64,000 nucleotides of DNA from Eopsaltria australis (lineage: Eukaryota > Chordata > Aves > Passeriformes > Petroicidae). A program made the position numbers and the translations under genes. Positions 48,411 through 59,846 of this stretch are shown here, in pieces. Under the pieces are notes generated by a model, which saw nothing but the letters and a program-made list of their open reading frames with translations, was not told where the DNA came from and searched no databases. The stretch is from NCBI GenBank assembly GCA_034509425.1, contig JAVTVJ010000297.1, positions 248,001 through 312,000 on the forward strand. The letters run 5' to 3'. Positions within the stretch are counted from its first letter, which is position 1. Every line of letters starts with the position of its first letter.

Positions 48411-49774
48411 CATCACACTGCCTGAAAACATTCATTGCTAATTTATCCCCAATATTCCTATAATTCAGTTTCAGTGCTGGTTTTTTCCCCTCATGGATTT
48501 AAGACAATTATTGCTTTAAAACCCAACAAAAAAAAAGCCAATAGAAATCAAGTCGTGTTTACAGTTGGTAAAAAAATAAAGTTTCCAGGGTACTTGCTCC
48601 AAAGTTTCAGATTTAAGTCTACAAATACAAAGCAATATTCCCTTCTCAGCAATCCACAATGTTTAAGTCCAAATAGGCTCAGCTTTAAATCTAATTTTTT
48701 TGAGTATCATTCCTAATAGAGAAACTCCAAGCTCCTTGAAATAGCCCTTTTATTCTCTTCAAATAACATAAATTAAAAAAAAGTTTTCAAAAATGCAGGG
48801 TATTTTCACTCCCTGGACTGATAAAGCCAGTGAGTTCTGCACTGTTCTTTCCTCCTTCACAAGTCTCCTTGCCATTTTCAAGGTCTCTCTTGCCCACAAT
48901 TGAGAAAAAACCTCCCATAAGTACTGAGATAATTATTTTCTGATGCAAAAATTCTGTTACATGTTTGAAACTTGCATTACAAGTCTATTCTGATATTAAA
49001 AAAAATGATATACAGCAAGGAAAGAATGGAATCACAACGCACTTTGTAGCACCAATCAAGATCTTGGAGTCAATCTCCCATTTACATTTTTAAACTCTTT
49101 TCTCTGGTAAACCTTAAGACTTCCATAGCAACAGAGACAAGGTCTGTCTCCCACTGCAAGGAATCCTAACAAAAATGCAATAAGAAAAGAAGAGGGGGCG
49201 ATGATTTATTTTTAAGTTATTTGAATGAGGCACATTAACCTCAATGAAAAAAAAAATCCTTGTTTTTCTTCAGCCCAGCCATCAATCAAAATAAAATAAC
49301 ATATTCTGTTAATTGCTCTCTGTTATTCTCACAGTTTTGGGGGAGTGCAGAGGTGGAGGGAAATTGTTGCTGGGTTTAAGGTTTTTTTAAGCTGAGACAG
49401 AAATCCTGACCCCACTGAAACAACAAAAGAGAAGTCAAAGAGTTTTCTGGCAGCAACTTGTGTGGCCAAGATTTGACCTCAAAGATGCATTTGTGTCATC
49501 ACCTCATCTCGTGGCTCTGGTGAGTGCCCAGGAATGGATCCACAAGGCAGCAGCACTCCACCAGATCCCCTCCTGGATGGATGAAGGGAAATTACTTGGC
49601 ACCAAGAACAGAAAGGACAACAATGGGCAAAGCCAGGGCCCTTTGCAGGTCAGGGGTTCCATCCTCGAGCTGCAGCCAGGGCAGCCAGCAAGGCTGGGGC
49701 TGAATTCCCAACAGGATTTCCTCTGATTTTCTGGAGGCTCAGCAGCAGATGTGGGTGCTGGCAGTGAGTTGTTA

Positions 49775-49860
49775 TCAACCTGGGCTATGGAAGTGTCCCA
49801 GTGCATGGCAAGATGAGCTTTAAGATCCTTTTCAACCCAAAGCACTCCGTGATTCTGTGG
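49775..49860 (+). mobile_element. CR1 LINE 3' end, plus orientation
   Basis: AACCTGGGCTATGGAAGTGT, CCCAGTGCATGGCAAGATGA, GCTTTAAGATCCTTTTCAAC and GCACTCCGTGATTCTGTGG make up the last 85 bp of a CR1 copy, including a recognisable GTGATTCTGTG tail. Confidence 0.85.
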
Positions 49861-50840
49861 TGCCATTTCGTGCCTGGCAGTGCTGGCTGCCTTTGACTGA
49901 GTTTTGGAGAAGGGCAAAGCACTCCCAAAATTTAAACACCTCTAATAAAATGTTTCAGAGGTCTTTTTTTTCTCATTAATGATTTCAGTTTCCACAGTTC
50001 CAGGTTAAATGAAACCTGGCAGCTCTTTAGGCTTTTCAAGCTGCTGTAGGGATGGGAGGAAGGCGCTCACCAGAGCATCAATGTGAGTGCTGTCAGATCC
50101 CAACCACCTACATATTCTTCCACAGAATTTAGTTTTTCCTTGGAGCTCAGTCCTGAGGATTTCTCTGATATAAATGAGATGAAGAAGATGGCAGAGCATT
50201 GGCTTCAGTGCCAGCATTGAGCATCCACTTAAAGGACCATCTCACTTCTGGTTTTTGATTTTCTTCTCCCTTCCCTCTAATATTCCACTTTTTGGCTTCC
50301 TGTTTGCTTTTTAAATTATATCCTCAATAACCACATATGAAAACTCTCTAATTTTCCTTTTACATTTTACCTTCTAGATAACACAGCCTTGCTTTTCTTG
50401 CCTTTCTGGTACAACTTTAAAAAACCCCACTGTTTGAGGCAATTCACAGTTCCCGAGACCCTTAAAAAGGAACAAAACCAGAAAACCTATTGCTACCTGC
50501 AGTTCCTTCCCTGCACGTAACCTCTGTGCCCTGAATCTGCTCCTTTGGGATCAGAGCTTGGCAAAGCCAGGCCCAGCAGAGCTGGAGGTGTGGGAGCAGG
50601 GCACTGCAAAGGCTCCAGCTCTCTGACCAGCAGCAGGGAGAGGTTGCTGTTGTAACGAGGAGTTGCACAGCTCTCATCTGCTGTGTTTGTTTTCCCGTGG
50701 TCCTTGGAGGCTCCGTGAGGACACGGTGAGGGAGATGTCAGGCAGAGAGCAGGAGAGATTCATTTAGAGTGGAGTGAGGGCTGTCTGCAAAAACAACCTT
50801 TCCATCCCGTCAGGGAAGGCGCTGCCTGTCAGAGGAAATG
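49861..50840. other. Unique stretch between CR1 copies
   Basis: No recognised gene, RNA or transposon. Only short overlapping frames occur. Confidence 0.5.
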
Positions 50841-51262
50841 CAGAATTGTTTGGGTTGGAAAGGATCTCAAAGATTATCCACTTCCAACCCCTTCCACTGT
50901 CCCAGGTGGTTCCAAGCCCTGTCCAGCCTGGCCTTGGGCACTGCCAGGGATCCAGGAGCAGCCACAGCTTCTCTGGGCACCCTGTGCCAGGGCCTCCCCA
51001 CCCTCACAGGGAGGAATTTATCCCTAATATCCCCTCTGGCAGTGGGAAGCCATTCCCTGTGTCCTGTCCCTCCATGCCTTGTCCCCAGTCCCTCTCCAGC
51101 TCTCCTGGAGCCTCTTTAGGCTCTGGAAGGGGCTCTGAGCTCTCCCTGGATCCTTCTCCTCTCCAGGTGAGCACCCCCAGCTCTCCCAGCCTGGCTCCAG
51201 AGGGGCTCCAGCCCTGGAGCAGCTCCGTGGCCTCCTCTGTCATTTGGACAATTTCTCAAATC
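50841..51262 (-). mobile_element. CR1 LINE 3' fragment, minus orientation, about 420 bp
   Basis: The plus strand runs AGAATTGTTTGGGTTGGAAA, CCACTGTCCCAGGTGGTTCC, CCAGCCTGGCCTTGGGCACT, GGGCACCCTGTGCCAGGGCC, GTCCTGTCCCTCCATGCCTT, CTGGATCCTTCTCCTCTCCA and GTGGCCTCCTCTGTCATTTG. This is the CR1 3' end in reverse, reaching well upstream of the usual truncation. A 168-codon plus-strand frame is an artefact of it. Confidence 0.92.
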
Positions 51263-53321
51263 TTCAGCAGTTTGAGGTGAAGGCTCCGTGCAAAGAGCAC
51301 CAGACCTGGCTGTGGATCTCACACACCCTGTGCCTCTTACTTGAAGCTTTAACCACACAGCAAAATGTGACCAAGCCTTGGAGCAGCTGTCCCACAGAGA
51401 TGACACCGGTGCCATCCCATCCCAAATCCCAACAGAGCTGGATTTGCCAACAATTTCTGCTGCCACAGAGTGGATATTTCTTGCCCTTTAACTCTCACTT
51501 GTGCCACTGTACTTCACTGATATCACTGAGCTGCTACAGTTTTTTTTTTTAAAGTGGTTTGCAAGAAAAGATTGTCATCAATATTTAAAATTAATATTTT
51601 CCATGAAAATTTAATATTGGGTTGTGGTGGTTTTAATCTAATCTAGTCAGCAATCTCCAGATAGTCCCAAAAGGCAGCAACAGCATCCCAAGTGACCAAT
51701 TTTTTTTCCTTGCATTTTCTTTGCTTGGAACTACTTTCTCATTTAAAAATGTTTCCTTTAGAAAGCCAGATTTACCTTCTGCCTCATCCTTGCCATTCCA
51801 TTATGCCCTTTATGTGTGAACAGAGTGTACTTCAAAGAGCATATATCATTATTAATAGTTAATAAAAGAAATGGAAATAAAAGCTGCACAAGCTGCTCCT
51901 GTAGCTGGGAAGCAATTCCCAACACTTTATGGGAAAGGCTTTCCTTCCTGTTCCCTGTCCTTGTGAGTCTTGCAGGGACATAAAAACAACCCCCTGTTAT
52001 TGCACTTACTGGATATATAATCTCCAAATAATGAGCAACAGGATGAAAACAACTCAAAGAAGCCTCCTGGAGCATTTTCCCCCTGCCTTGCCAAGGCCAG
52101 CAGTTTGCCTTGATTAAGGGTTAGAGGATCAGAGTCCCAATAAGCAGTTAGCTGTGGAATTGAATCCATGACACATCCTTCTCCTCTCCCCTGAGCTAAC
52201 TCTGCCACACAACGAGCCTGGGATACTGATGGCTTCAAAGGAACTGCGAAAATGAAGCGACAAGCCACGATCAGCCAACTCTCCTAAATACTCTGGGACA
52301 GAATTGCCTTCAGAGGGGGAAGATTTGGAGCCTGTAGTATTTTCCTACAAGGTGCAGTGAAGCCTGCAGGGTCCTGTGCCCGCCATGCCCAAAGCAGCTG
52401 CACGGGAGAGGTGAAATCCAGTTCATTTCCATTTTTTGTGAACAGCTCTTGGCTCAGCAGGAGATGCTGTGTGTCATTTATAATCCAGCCCCCACGAGTC
52501 ACAGGACTTGTGTGCTTTCCATGAATTCCAGCAGCTCCTTGAGGCCCTGCTGGGAATGGGTCTCCTGGTGCTGGTCAGTCCCCAAATATTTGCAGAAATG
52601 ACATTTTTGAGGCTGAATTTCCCAGTGCACTGCATGCACACCCTCATTGCCATTCCATGAGTGCAGCCAAAGAGGAGCTGTCTGTTATCCCATTGGGAAT
52701 TGAGAAGGAGTCCTTGACCAAAGGACAAATACCTTTATATTCAGTGATTCCCAAATCATTCTCTTGAAAAAACCACCAGCAGATGTTTTTGGTGGTGGGA
52801 TATTTATTTAGCTGCCCATGCTGCTCTCCTCACATCAATGACAGGCTCTTTTTCGTTCTACTTAATTAAGAGTACCTTCAAAGAGACCCTTTTATAAACA
52901 AATTAGGGTTATCTGACTCAGAGTTTAAAATGGAGCAGTGTTTGATCAATACAATCGATTGAAGAGATCTGAACTCATCTCTGGGATACTCTGTTCCTGT
53001 CTTGGAAAGTTTTTAATGCTTTGCTGAAGCAGAGGTTGAAGCGTGTGGCAGCCTCTGGCCTCTTACAACATTAACTGGGCACTTTTAAATGAGGCAAATA
53101 GAACTGGAAAAGCTTCCAGTGGAGCCATTCCCTTGAAATAATGCTGTGTGAAGGGGAGGTGGGAAACCTGGAATGCTTTTAGGGGGAGCAGGGATTGTGG
53201 AGAAGATGGTGCTGATGGTAAGACAAATGCTCGCGTATTTTTAGCTTCCACTAAATGTGGTTTGGCATTAAAAGAAAAGCACAGAATAAAAAGACAATTA
53301 CAGAATAAAAAGGAAATTGCA
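51263..53321. other. Unique AT-leaning stretch without a recognised gene
   Basis: A T run near 51541-51550 and short overlapping frames only. No transposon is recognised. Confidence 0.5.
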
Positions 53322-54226
53322 GATCCATCCCTCCATCCCTCCATCCATCATCCATCATCCCTCCATCCATCATCCCTCCATCCATCCCTCCATCCATCAT
53401 CCATCCATCCATCCATCCCTCCATCCATCCATCCATCCATCCATCCATCATCCATCCATCCATCCATCCCTCCATCCATCCATCCATCCATCCCTCCATC
53501 CATCATCCATCCCTCCATCCATCCATTCTCCATCTCTCCATCCTCCATCCATCCCTCCATCCATCCATCCCTCCATCCCTCCATCCCTCCATCCATCATC
53601 CATCCCTCCATCCATCCATCCATCCATCCATCATCCATCCATCATCCATCCATCCATCCATCCATCCATCATCCATCATCCATCATCCATCCATCCATCC
53701 ATCCCTCCCTCCATCTCTCCATCCATCATCCATCCATCCATCCCTCCATCCATCATCCATCCATCCATCCATTCCCTCCATCCATCCATCCCATTCCATC
53801 CTCTCCATCCATATCCCATCCATCCCATCATCATCATCCATCATCCATCATCCATCCATCCATCCATCCCTCCCTCCATCTCTCCATCCATCATCCATCC
53901 ATCCATCCATCCATCCATCCATCATCCATCCATCATCCCTCCATCCATTCATCCATCATCCATCATCCATCCATCCATCCATCCATCATCCATCATCCAT
54001 CCATCCATCCATCCCTCCATCCATCATCCATCCATCCATCCCTCCATCCCTCCATCCATCCATCCATCCCTCCATCCATCCATCCCTCCATCCCTCCATC
54101 CCTCCATCCATCCATCCATCCATCCATCCATCATCCATCCATCCCTCCATCCCTCCATCCATCCATCATCCCTCCATCCATCCATCCCTCCCTCCATCCA
54201 TCCATCCATCCATCCCTCCATCCCTA
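53322..54226. repeat. CCAT-type tandem array, about 0.9 kb
   Basis: Almost the whole interval is built of CCAT tetranucleotides with frequent CCCT variants and CAT-only slips (ATCCATCATCC). A 60-bp degenerate patch near 53768-53828 interrupts it. A roughly 70-bp segment containing CCCTCCCTCCATCTCTCC is present twice, starting at 53703 and 53868, so a 165-bp block has been duplicated inside the array. Because the repeat lacks stop codons in several registers, it produces long frames (385 and 314 codons plus strand, others minus strand) of monotonous His-Pro-Ser-Ile or Met-Asp-Gly-Trp type. These are not genes. Confidence 0.95.
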
Positions 54227-55809
54227 CCATAACACCAAGACTGAACTGGAAGCATCTTTAATTTATTTTTCTTGTCACAACAGGAAATTCAGGTGGAGCA
54301 TGTGAAGGTCTGTGGGGATTCAGATCCAATGGATAAGATACACTATTAATTTATATTTGTGGCATGGAATGTAGTCCTGGAGTCATGAATCTCATTTGGG
54401 ATGCTTTGATAAAGGACTTTTCAGGCTTGTCCTCGTTACAAAAAATAGAGATTGCAATATATCAATGAATTTAAAGAAATTTTAAATATCTCCTCCAGAA
54501 GAACTTCTCCAATTGGTGCATTCTGAACATTTTATCTGTGTGTGGGAACTTCCCAACCAGGGAATCTGCATTCCTGCACATATCCCTTATGTTCATTTCA
54601 GGATGCAGACAACACTGCACTGCACAGACCTTAATAAAAAGGATCTAATTACAAACCTATGAGCGAAGGCAGCCTAAAGAAGGAGCAGAAGAAAGCAGCA
54701 AAAATAAAGTACCTGAAGAGTTACCAGACACACAGAAATTACAGCTCTGTCTCACTAATTCAATACTGCCACCTAATTCCTGACAGTAACTAACAATTTC
54801 ATGATAGCTGTCCACCAGCTCACCAGGAAAATCTCTTATTCTGGAGAAAAAATAGTCAGCCTGCTCCTGAGGAGGCTTAGAGAAATTCTCACCCTGTCTG
54901 TGCATCTCTAGTCTCTTGTTTCCCATTTTTTTTCAGTATAAAATGCTCATTTTGCTAAGGAAAAATTAAAATTTATGGATAGAATTCCTGCATTTCCAAC
55001 ATTTGTGAATAAAGGATTCTGCTTCAGGCTGCACTGGGATCCATTTCTCCCCCGTGCCAGTAATCATTTCAATCTGATATTGATACCATACATTTTTGGA
55101 TGGTTAATTTACTTCAACTTTATCTGTGCCAAGATATCAAGCTGATAATTGATCTCCAGCTTTGTTCTGCAGCATTAATTAAGTTTTAGAAAAGCTTACA
55201 GATCAATTTATTTGAGTTACTGCAAATCTGCACCTAGAACAACACGACTCAGATATTTATCACTCTGCTGCGAGTCCCTTCTCATGCCTCAGCAATTCAG
55301 GTTTACATCTGGTTCAAGTTTCTCTAATCTAAAATAAACCAGCATGAAAAAGCATTTGATTTCTCATTTAGATTCCCGATAGCCTTTTATTGCAAAGATA
55401 ACATCCCTTGTCTGATCTGAAATGGTGAAATTGTCGGGTCAAGGATAATGAATAAAAATGTTGGCACTCCCGAGTTTTCGCAACTAACCTGAATTTTATT
55501 GGTCTTTAAAAGAATTAAAAGCAAATTTGGGTTCTTTTTCACACGTGAGATAACATAACATTATTTAAGTCATGCTACAAATGTGATTAATTTCTATGCC
55601 CTAAAAATATTGGCTCCAAAGGCATTGAAAGGTTGATGTGAAAGCTCCTCACTGTGAGGACCTGGCTTGACTTTGCTCTCACAGAGCCCCTCAGGTGTGG
55701 ATGAAGATAAAACCAGCTCAGGCCAAATCAAATCAGCTACAGCAGCATCAGCTTTGTTTACCTCTTCTCAAAGTGCAAAGGACAGCTTTTTCCAGGTGGA
55801 TTTATCAGG
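54227..55809. other. Unique AT-rich stretch, one weak exon candidate
   Basis: Apart from the minus-strand frame at 54657-54926 nothing stands out. The segment 55040-55640 is AT-rich and complex and could be non-coding regulatory DNA, but I see no specific motif cluster. Confidence 0.45.
54657..54926 (-). other. Unassigned 89-codon open frame, possible exon
   Basis: The translation starts MGNKRLEMHRQGENFSKPPQ, continues with QADYFFSRIRDFPGELVDSY and reaches QELGGSIELVRQ before turning into a serine- and leucine-rich end. The first two thirds look protein-like despite AT-rich surroundings. Donor-like words (CTG then GTAACT, and TTCAG then GTACTT) lie near the point where this character is lost. 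No convincing acceptor precedes the ATG. I do not recognise the family, and chance cannot be excluded at this length. Confidence 0.15.
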
Positions 55810-56190
55810 GAATCACAGCATGGTTTGGGTTGGAAGGGAATTTAAAGCCCATCCAGTGCCACCTTCCACTGTCCCAGGCTGCTCCAAGCCCCAGTGTCCA
55901 GCCTGGCCTTGGGCACTGCCAGGGATCCAGGGGCAGCCACAGCAAATCTGGGAATTCCATCCCAGCCCCTCCCCACCCTCCCAGCCAGGAATTCCTTCCC
56001 AATATCCCATCTGAGTCTCCCCTCCTTCAACTAAAAGCCATTCCCTGTGTCCTGTCCCTCCATGCCTTGTCCCCAGTCCCTCTCCAGCTCTTCTGGAGCC
56101 CCTTTAGGCCCTGCCAGGGGCTCTGAGCTCTCCCTGGAGCCTTCTCCTCTCCAGGCTGAACAATCCCAACTCTCAGCCTGCCCTCACAGC
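55810..56190 (-). mobile_element. CR1 LINE 3' fragment, minus orientation, about 380 bp
   Basis: The plus strand runs GAATCACAGCATGGTTTGGG, TTGGAAGGGAATTTAAAGCC, CCACTGTCCCAGGCTGCTCC, GGGATCCAGGGGCAGCCACA, TCCTGTCCCTCCATGCCTTG and CCTTCTCCTCTCCAGGCTGA, then decays. Its wording is close to the copy at 50841, so the two probably belong to one subfamily. Frames of 143 and 117 codons over it are artefacts. Confidence 0.93.
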
Positions 56191-57434
56191 AGGATGTGGA
56201 TCCTGCTCATGGATCTGTGCTTCACAGGGGCCTTTTGTTTCATTTTTGAGTTTAGACAAAGCTTCCATTTTCTTCAGTCACGCCCAGGTGCTAAAGAGTT
56301 ACAACTCCAACACATCCCTCGATTTTCCCACAAGCTTTTTTCTGCAGAGTCACGGTTTTCTCAATTTTGTTTCAGAGCATTTAAACACATTGAAAGCTGA
56401 GCTGGCCACAATGACCTTTCAGCACAGCGTGCAGAAAACTGGATCTGGTAACTCTGTTTTTCCTGACTGTTGCACATTTCCCAAGTACTCAGGTCGATAC
56501 TTTGCAGGATTTCTCTGACAACAAATCTGCAATATGGGGAAGGAAACATTTGCCCACCTCAAAATTGTTGCTGGAGGCAACTTAGATTTTCCTTGACCTG
56601 TATCTGGTATGATTTTCTACCGAGCACCGTAAAAGGGAGGATAAAAAAGAGTTTGTAAAACATGAACTCTCTGTGTTTTTCATGAGAGGATTTTTGTACC
56701 TTGTGTTAGGTCAATGCGGTGTGGACTTTTGCCTAATTAACAGAGCAGGATACTAGTAATTAATCAGATGAGATAATGCTAGTAGGGCCCCCTTTATCAG
56801 GAGCAGAGAAAATGGCTTTAGGAAGTTTTCCAAAATCTTAAAATCTGAGGTTTGCATAATGTGAGATGCCTCTGCCAAGGCCTTGCTGGGTAACTCCCCA
56901 CAGCCAGGACTGCCTTCACCAGCAAAGAGTTAAAGGGTGAGAGTTTTCCTGAAGAATTTGGTGAGGTTTTGCCATGTGGATCTCACCTTCCTATTCCTCT
57001 ACTTGACCTTTGCTGAACATTTCAGTGGTGTTTTTTTCCTTGTTCAGCTCATTCATCCAAACCCCAGGTAGATCCTGCTCTGTATTTGTTGTGTTCATTG
57101 TTCAGAATGCTGACTGAAGGAGTAAGATGAAATCCTCCTATCCTCCACTCCTCTTGGCTTTTTCCTGACTTTCTTTGGTTCAGGAAGGTGAGAGGAAAAT
57201 GCCCAACTCCACCCTCCAGACGAGGGGCTGCTTTGGAGCTGGAGATTGTTCAGATTGTGACAAACATCACGAGCTGCTGCTCAATCAGCTCCACAGCTGG
57301 AGGGATTGGCAAGGCCAGCAAATTCAGGGGTTGGTCATTGATTTTTGAGTTCTCTTATTTGTGATAATTTTAATCTGGATGTGGGAGTGTCTCTCCAGTG
57401 CTTCTCTTTGTTTTCTAGGAAAATCAATTATGAT
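56191..57434. other. Unique stretch between CR1 copies
   Basis: No recognised gene or RNA. Short frames only. Confidence 0.5.
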
Positions 57435-57935
57435 GGAATCACAGAATGGTTTGGGTTGGGAGGGACCTTAAAGCCCATCCAGTCCCTGGGCAGGGACATC
57501 TTCCATTATCCCAGGCTGCTCCAAGCCCCATCCAACCTGGCCTTGGACACTGCCAGGGATCCAGGGGCAGCCACAGCTTCTCTGGGCACCCTGTGCCAGG
57601 GCCTCACCTCCATCCCAGGGAACAATTCCTTCCCAATATCCCATCTAAATCCATCCTCCTTTATCTTAAAGTCATTCCCCCTTCTTCTGTCCCTCCAGCT
57701 CCTCCTAAATAGTCTCTCTCCATTTTTCCTATAGACTCCCTTCAGGTCCTGGAAGGCCTCAATGAGGTCACCCCAAAGCTTCTTTTCTCCAGGCTGAACA
57801 ATCCCAATTCTCCCAGCCTTTGCTCACATCAGAGCTGCTCCATCCCTCTGCTCAACTTGGTGCTTTCCTCTTGCCTGCCTCCAACACCTCCAGGTCCTTC
57901 CTGTGCTGGAGACCCAGAGGTGGAGGCAGAACTTG
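57435..57935 (-). mobile_element. CR1 LINE 3' fragment, minus orientation, about 500 bp
   Basis: This is the longest and best preserved CR1 copy here. The plus strand runs GGAATCACAGAATGGTTTGG, GTTGGGAGGGACCTTAAAGC, ATTATCCCAGGCTGCTCCAA, GGGGCAGCCACAGCTTCTCT, CTTCAGGTCCTGGAAGGCCT, TCTTTTCTCCAGGCTGAACA, and ends near GGAGACCCAGAGGTGGAGGC. The intact tail-proximal box marks the 3' end at 57435. Confidence 0.95.
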
Positions 57936-58494
57936 ACAGAAAATCTGAATTCCAGGATGTGCCTGCAAAGCTCCATAGCTCCTTCCTAAGCTCTCAGCTG
58001 GCAGAGTGGGTGAGAAAATATCTACATCACTTCAATCTCTGTGAATTAAGCTGCAATTTGTATATCCTACCTGGAATTCCAGTTGGGTATTTATTTTCCC
58101 AAATTAGCTTAGCCACAGTAGTGGCACAGATTCCCATTTCTGTATTTGATGGGGGTTTTTAGCATGCAGTTTGAAAACTGGGAATAAGACAGCCAAAAGA
58201 AAGGAAAAAATATCACTCCAGCTTCCTCTGGCTGTAATACCTGAGGCAAAGGACCCTCTTTGAAGCAATAAAATGTTTCAGCACGGTGTGGAAGGCACAG
58301 TGTGCTGAGGGAGGTGGTGCAGCATCCTCTGATCCTCCTCAGCTGCTCCCAAAATCAGGGACAGGCAGAAGGAAGAGCCCAAGCTGCTCCCTCTGGAGCA
58401 AGTTGGGCATGAAAGAACAATTTATACCAAAAGAGACAACCCTTGCCTCTTTATCCCCCTAAACGATAATTTTCCTCCTTGTAAAGGACAACTC
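57936..58494. other. Unique stretch between CR1 copies
   Basis: No gene, RNA or repeat is recognised. Confidence 0.5.
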
Positions 58495-58580
58495 AGTTCC
58501 CTGCCCATGGCAGGGGCTTGGATGGTCTTTAAGGTCCCTTCCAAACCAAACCATTCTGGGACTGATCCTGTGATTCTTGG
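58495..58580 (+). mobile_element. CR1 LINE 3' end, plus orientation
   Basis: CAGTTCCCTGCCCATGGCAG, TGGTCTTTAAGGTCCCTTCC, AAACCAAACCATTCTGGGAC and a TCCTGTGATTCTT tail give the final 85 bp of a CR1 copy. Confidence 0.88.
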
Positions 58581-59846
58581 TTTGTAGTACAAAATCCTCT
58601 GCATTTGCATGAACAACTATAAAATGTTCTATTCTTCAGCTTTTACTGGCAATTTTCTCCCTCTGGAACAAAAGATTAATTTCTATCTGCCTATTAACAG
58701 GCACATTTTTACACTGTGGGAAAGGGGCAGCACAGCATTATTTTTCTGTCTGCTTACTCAATTCTTGTGGCAGAAATGAGCTATTTTAGAGACATCTCCC
58801 AAAGTAGGTCAGGACAGAAAGAGAGAGGAGGTCTGTGAGTACCTTTCCAAAAATAAGTGATATCCCCTGATCCGAGGCAGGCTCTGGGTGCCTGAAGAGC
58901 TCATTGGCTACAGCGTTGTGAGGACTGTTAATTAGGAGTGAAAAATTAATCACCTTCCTCTGCCTGCTCTGGGGCTGGAGGTGCTGCTGGCAGGTGGGCA
59001 GGGCTGCAGCACCACTCGTGATGGCAAAGGTGGTTGAGTTTAGACTATTTTGTTCCTGATTTTCCTCTTTTTGGGTTGTTTTGGATCATTTAGGGGACAT
59101 TCACCTCCTTTCTTACCCAGGGCAGTCTGTTGAAGAAGCCACCACATGGGATGCTGAAGGATTTTAAGAAGATATTGCCTGAGGTTGGGTTTTTTGTGGG
59201 GTTGGTGTTTTTTCTTTCAAACTTTGGAGTGTCTCTGGGAATTTTAAGATCTCTCCAGATCTTGCTTTCTCTCTGCTTCAGTTCCCTGCCTGTAAAGCAG
59301 ATTAATCACATTTCCCCATCTCACAGCATCATCTATAAAAAGATCGTCAGCTGTCCCTATATCATTGAACGGGAAAATACAGGTACCTAAAATAAACATC
59401 CCAAAGCCTTCCTGGCCAGGACAGAGAAATACAAAGGATATTTTTCCATGCCAGCAACTAATTTTGAGTGTGAGTAATTCTTCCCTTCAGAGACAACACC
59501 AAACACATGCACTGAGCTGTGGATGTGGCTGGAAATGTGGAATTACCCAGTGTTCCATCAAGCCCTAGGCTGATCCTGCTCATTAATCCAGAATTTGGCA
59601 TTAAGGGAATCAGGAAATAGTTTGTTTAATTGTTTTTTACTCTGCTTCCTTCCAAGTCCATCTTTTTCCGTTAATGAGTCTCCAAAGCACTTGGAACAAG
59701 GCAGACACAGGGAATTAATTCCCCTGATAACGTGGATTGCTGGCACTGGTGTGGAGTTGCCAAAGCACCACTGCAGGTCTGTTCCTAACACTGTGCTCCT
59801 AAAAGTGAGTGACTGCACTCTGGCCTTTGCTTCCCTGTTCTTGGGT
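58581..59846. other. Unique stretch without a recognised gene
   Basis: A small AT-rich block at 58895-58960 contains TGTTAATTAGGAG and AAAATTAATCACC, two homeodomain-type words 15 bases apart. Frames are short and unassigned. Confidence 0.45.

Larger units (their letters stand above)
46033..49774. other. Unique stretch with candidate regulatory blocks, no recognised gene
   Basis: Two repeat-free blocks at 46425-46585 and 46900-47165 look enhancer-like. A short CTGT microsatellite lies at 48391-48410. The remaining frames are short and unassigned. Confidence 0.5.

Noticed and set aside
50774..51280. 168-codon plus-strand frame
   Set aside because: It is antisense to a CR1 3' fragment. The similar frames at 55667-56126 and 57345-57734 have the same origin.
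53322..54226. Telomeric or centromeric satellite
   Set aside because: The unit is CCAT/CCCT and not TTAGGG, and the array is under 1 kb and flanked by unique sequence, so it is an interstitial microsatellite.
53148..54305. Long frames (385 and 314 codons plus strand, several minus-strand ones) as repetitive proteins
   Set aside because: They are translations of the CCAT tandem array in different registers. The same array is open in several frames on both strands, which is a property of the repeat and not of a gene.
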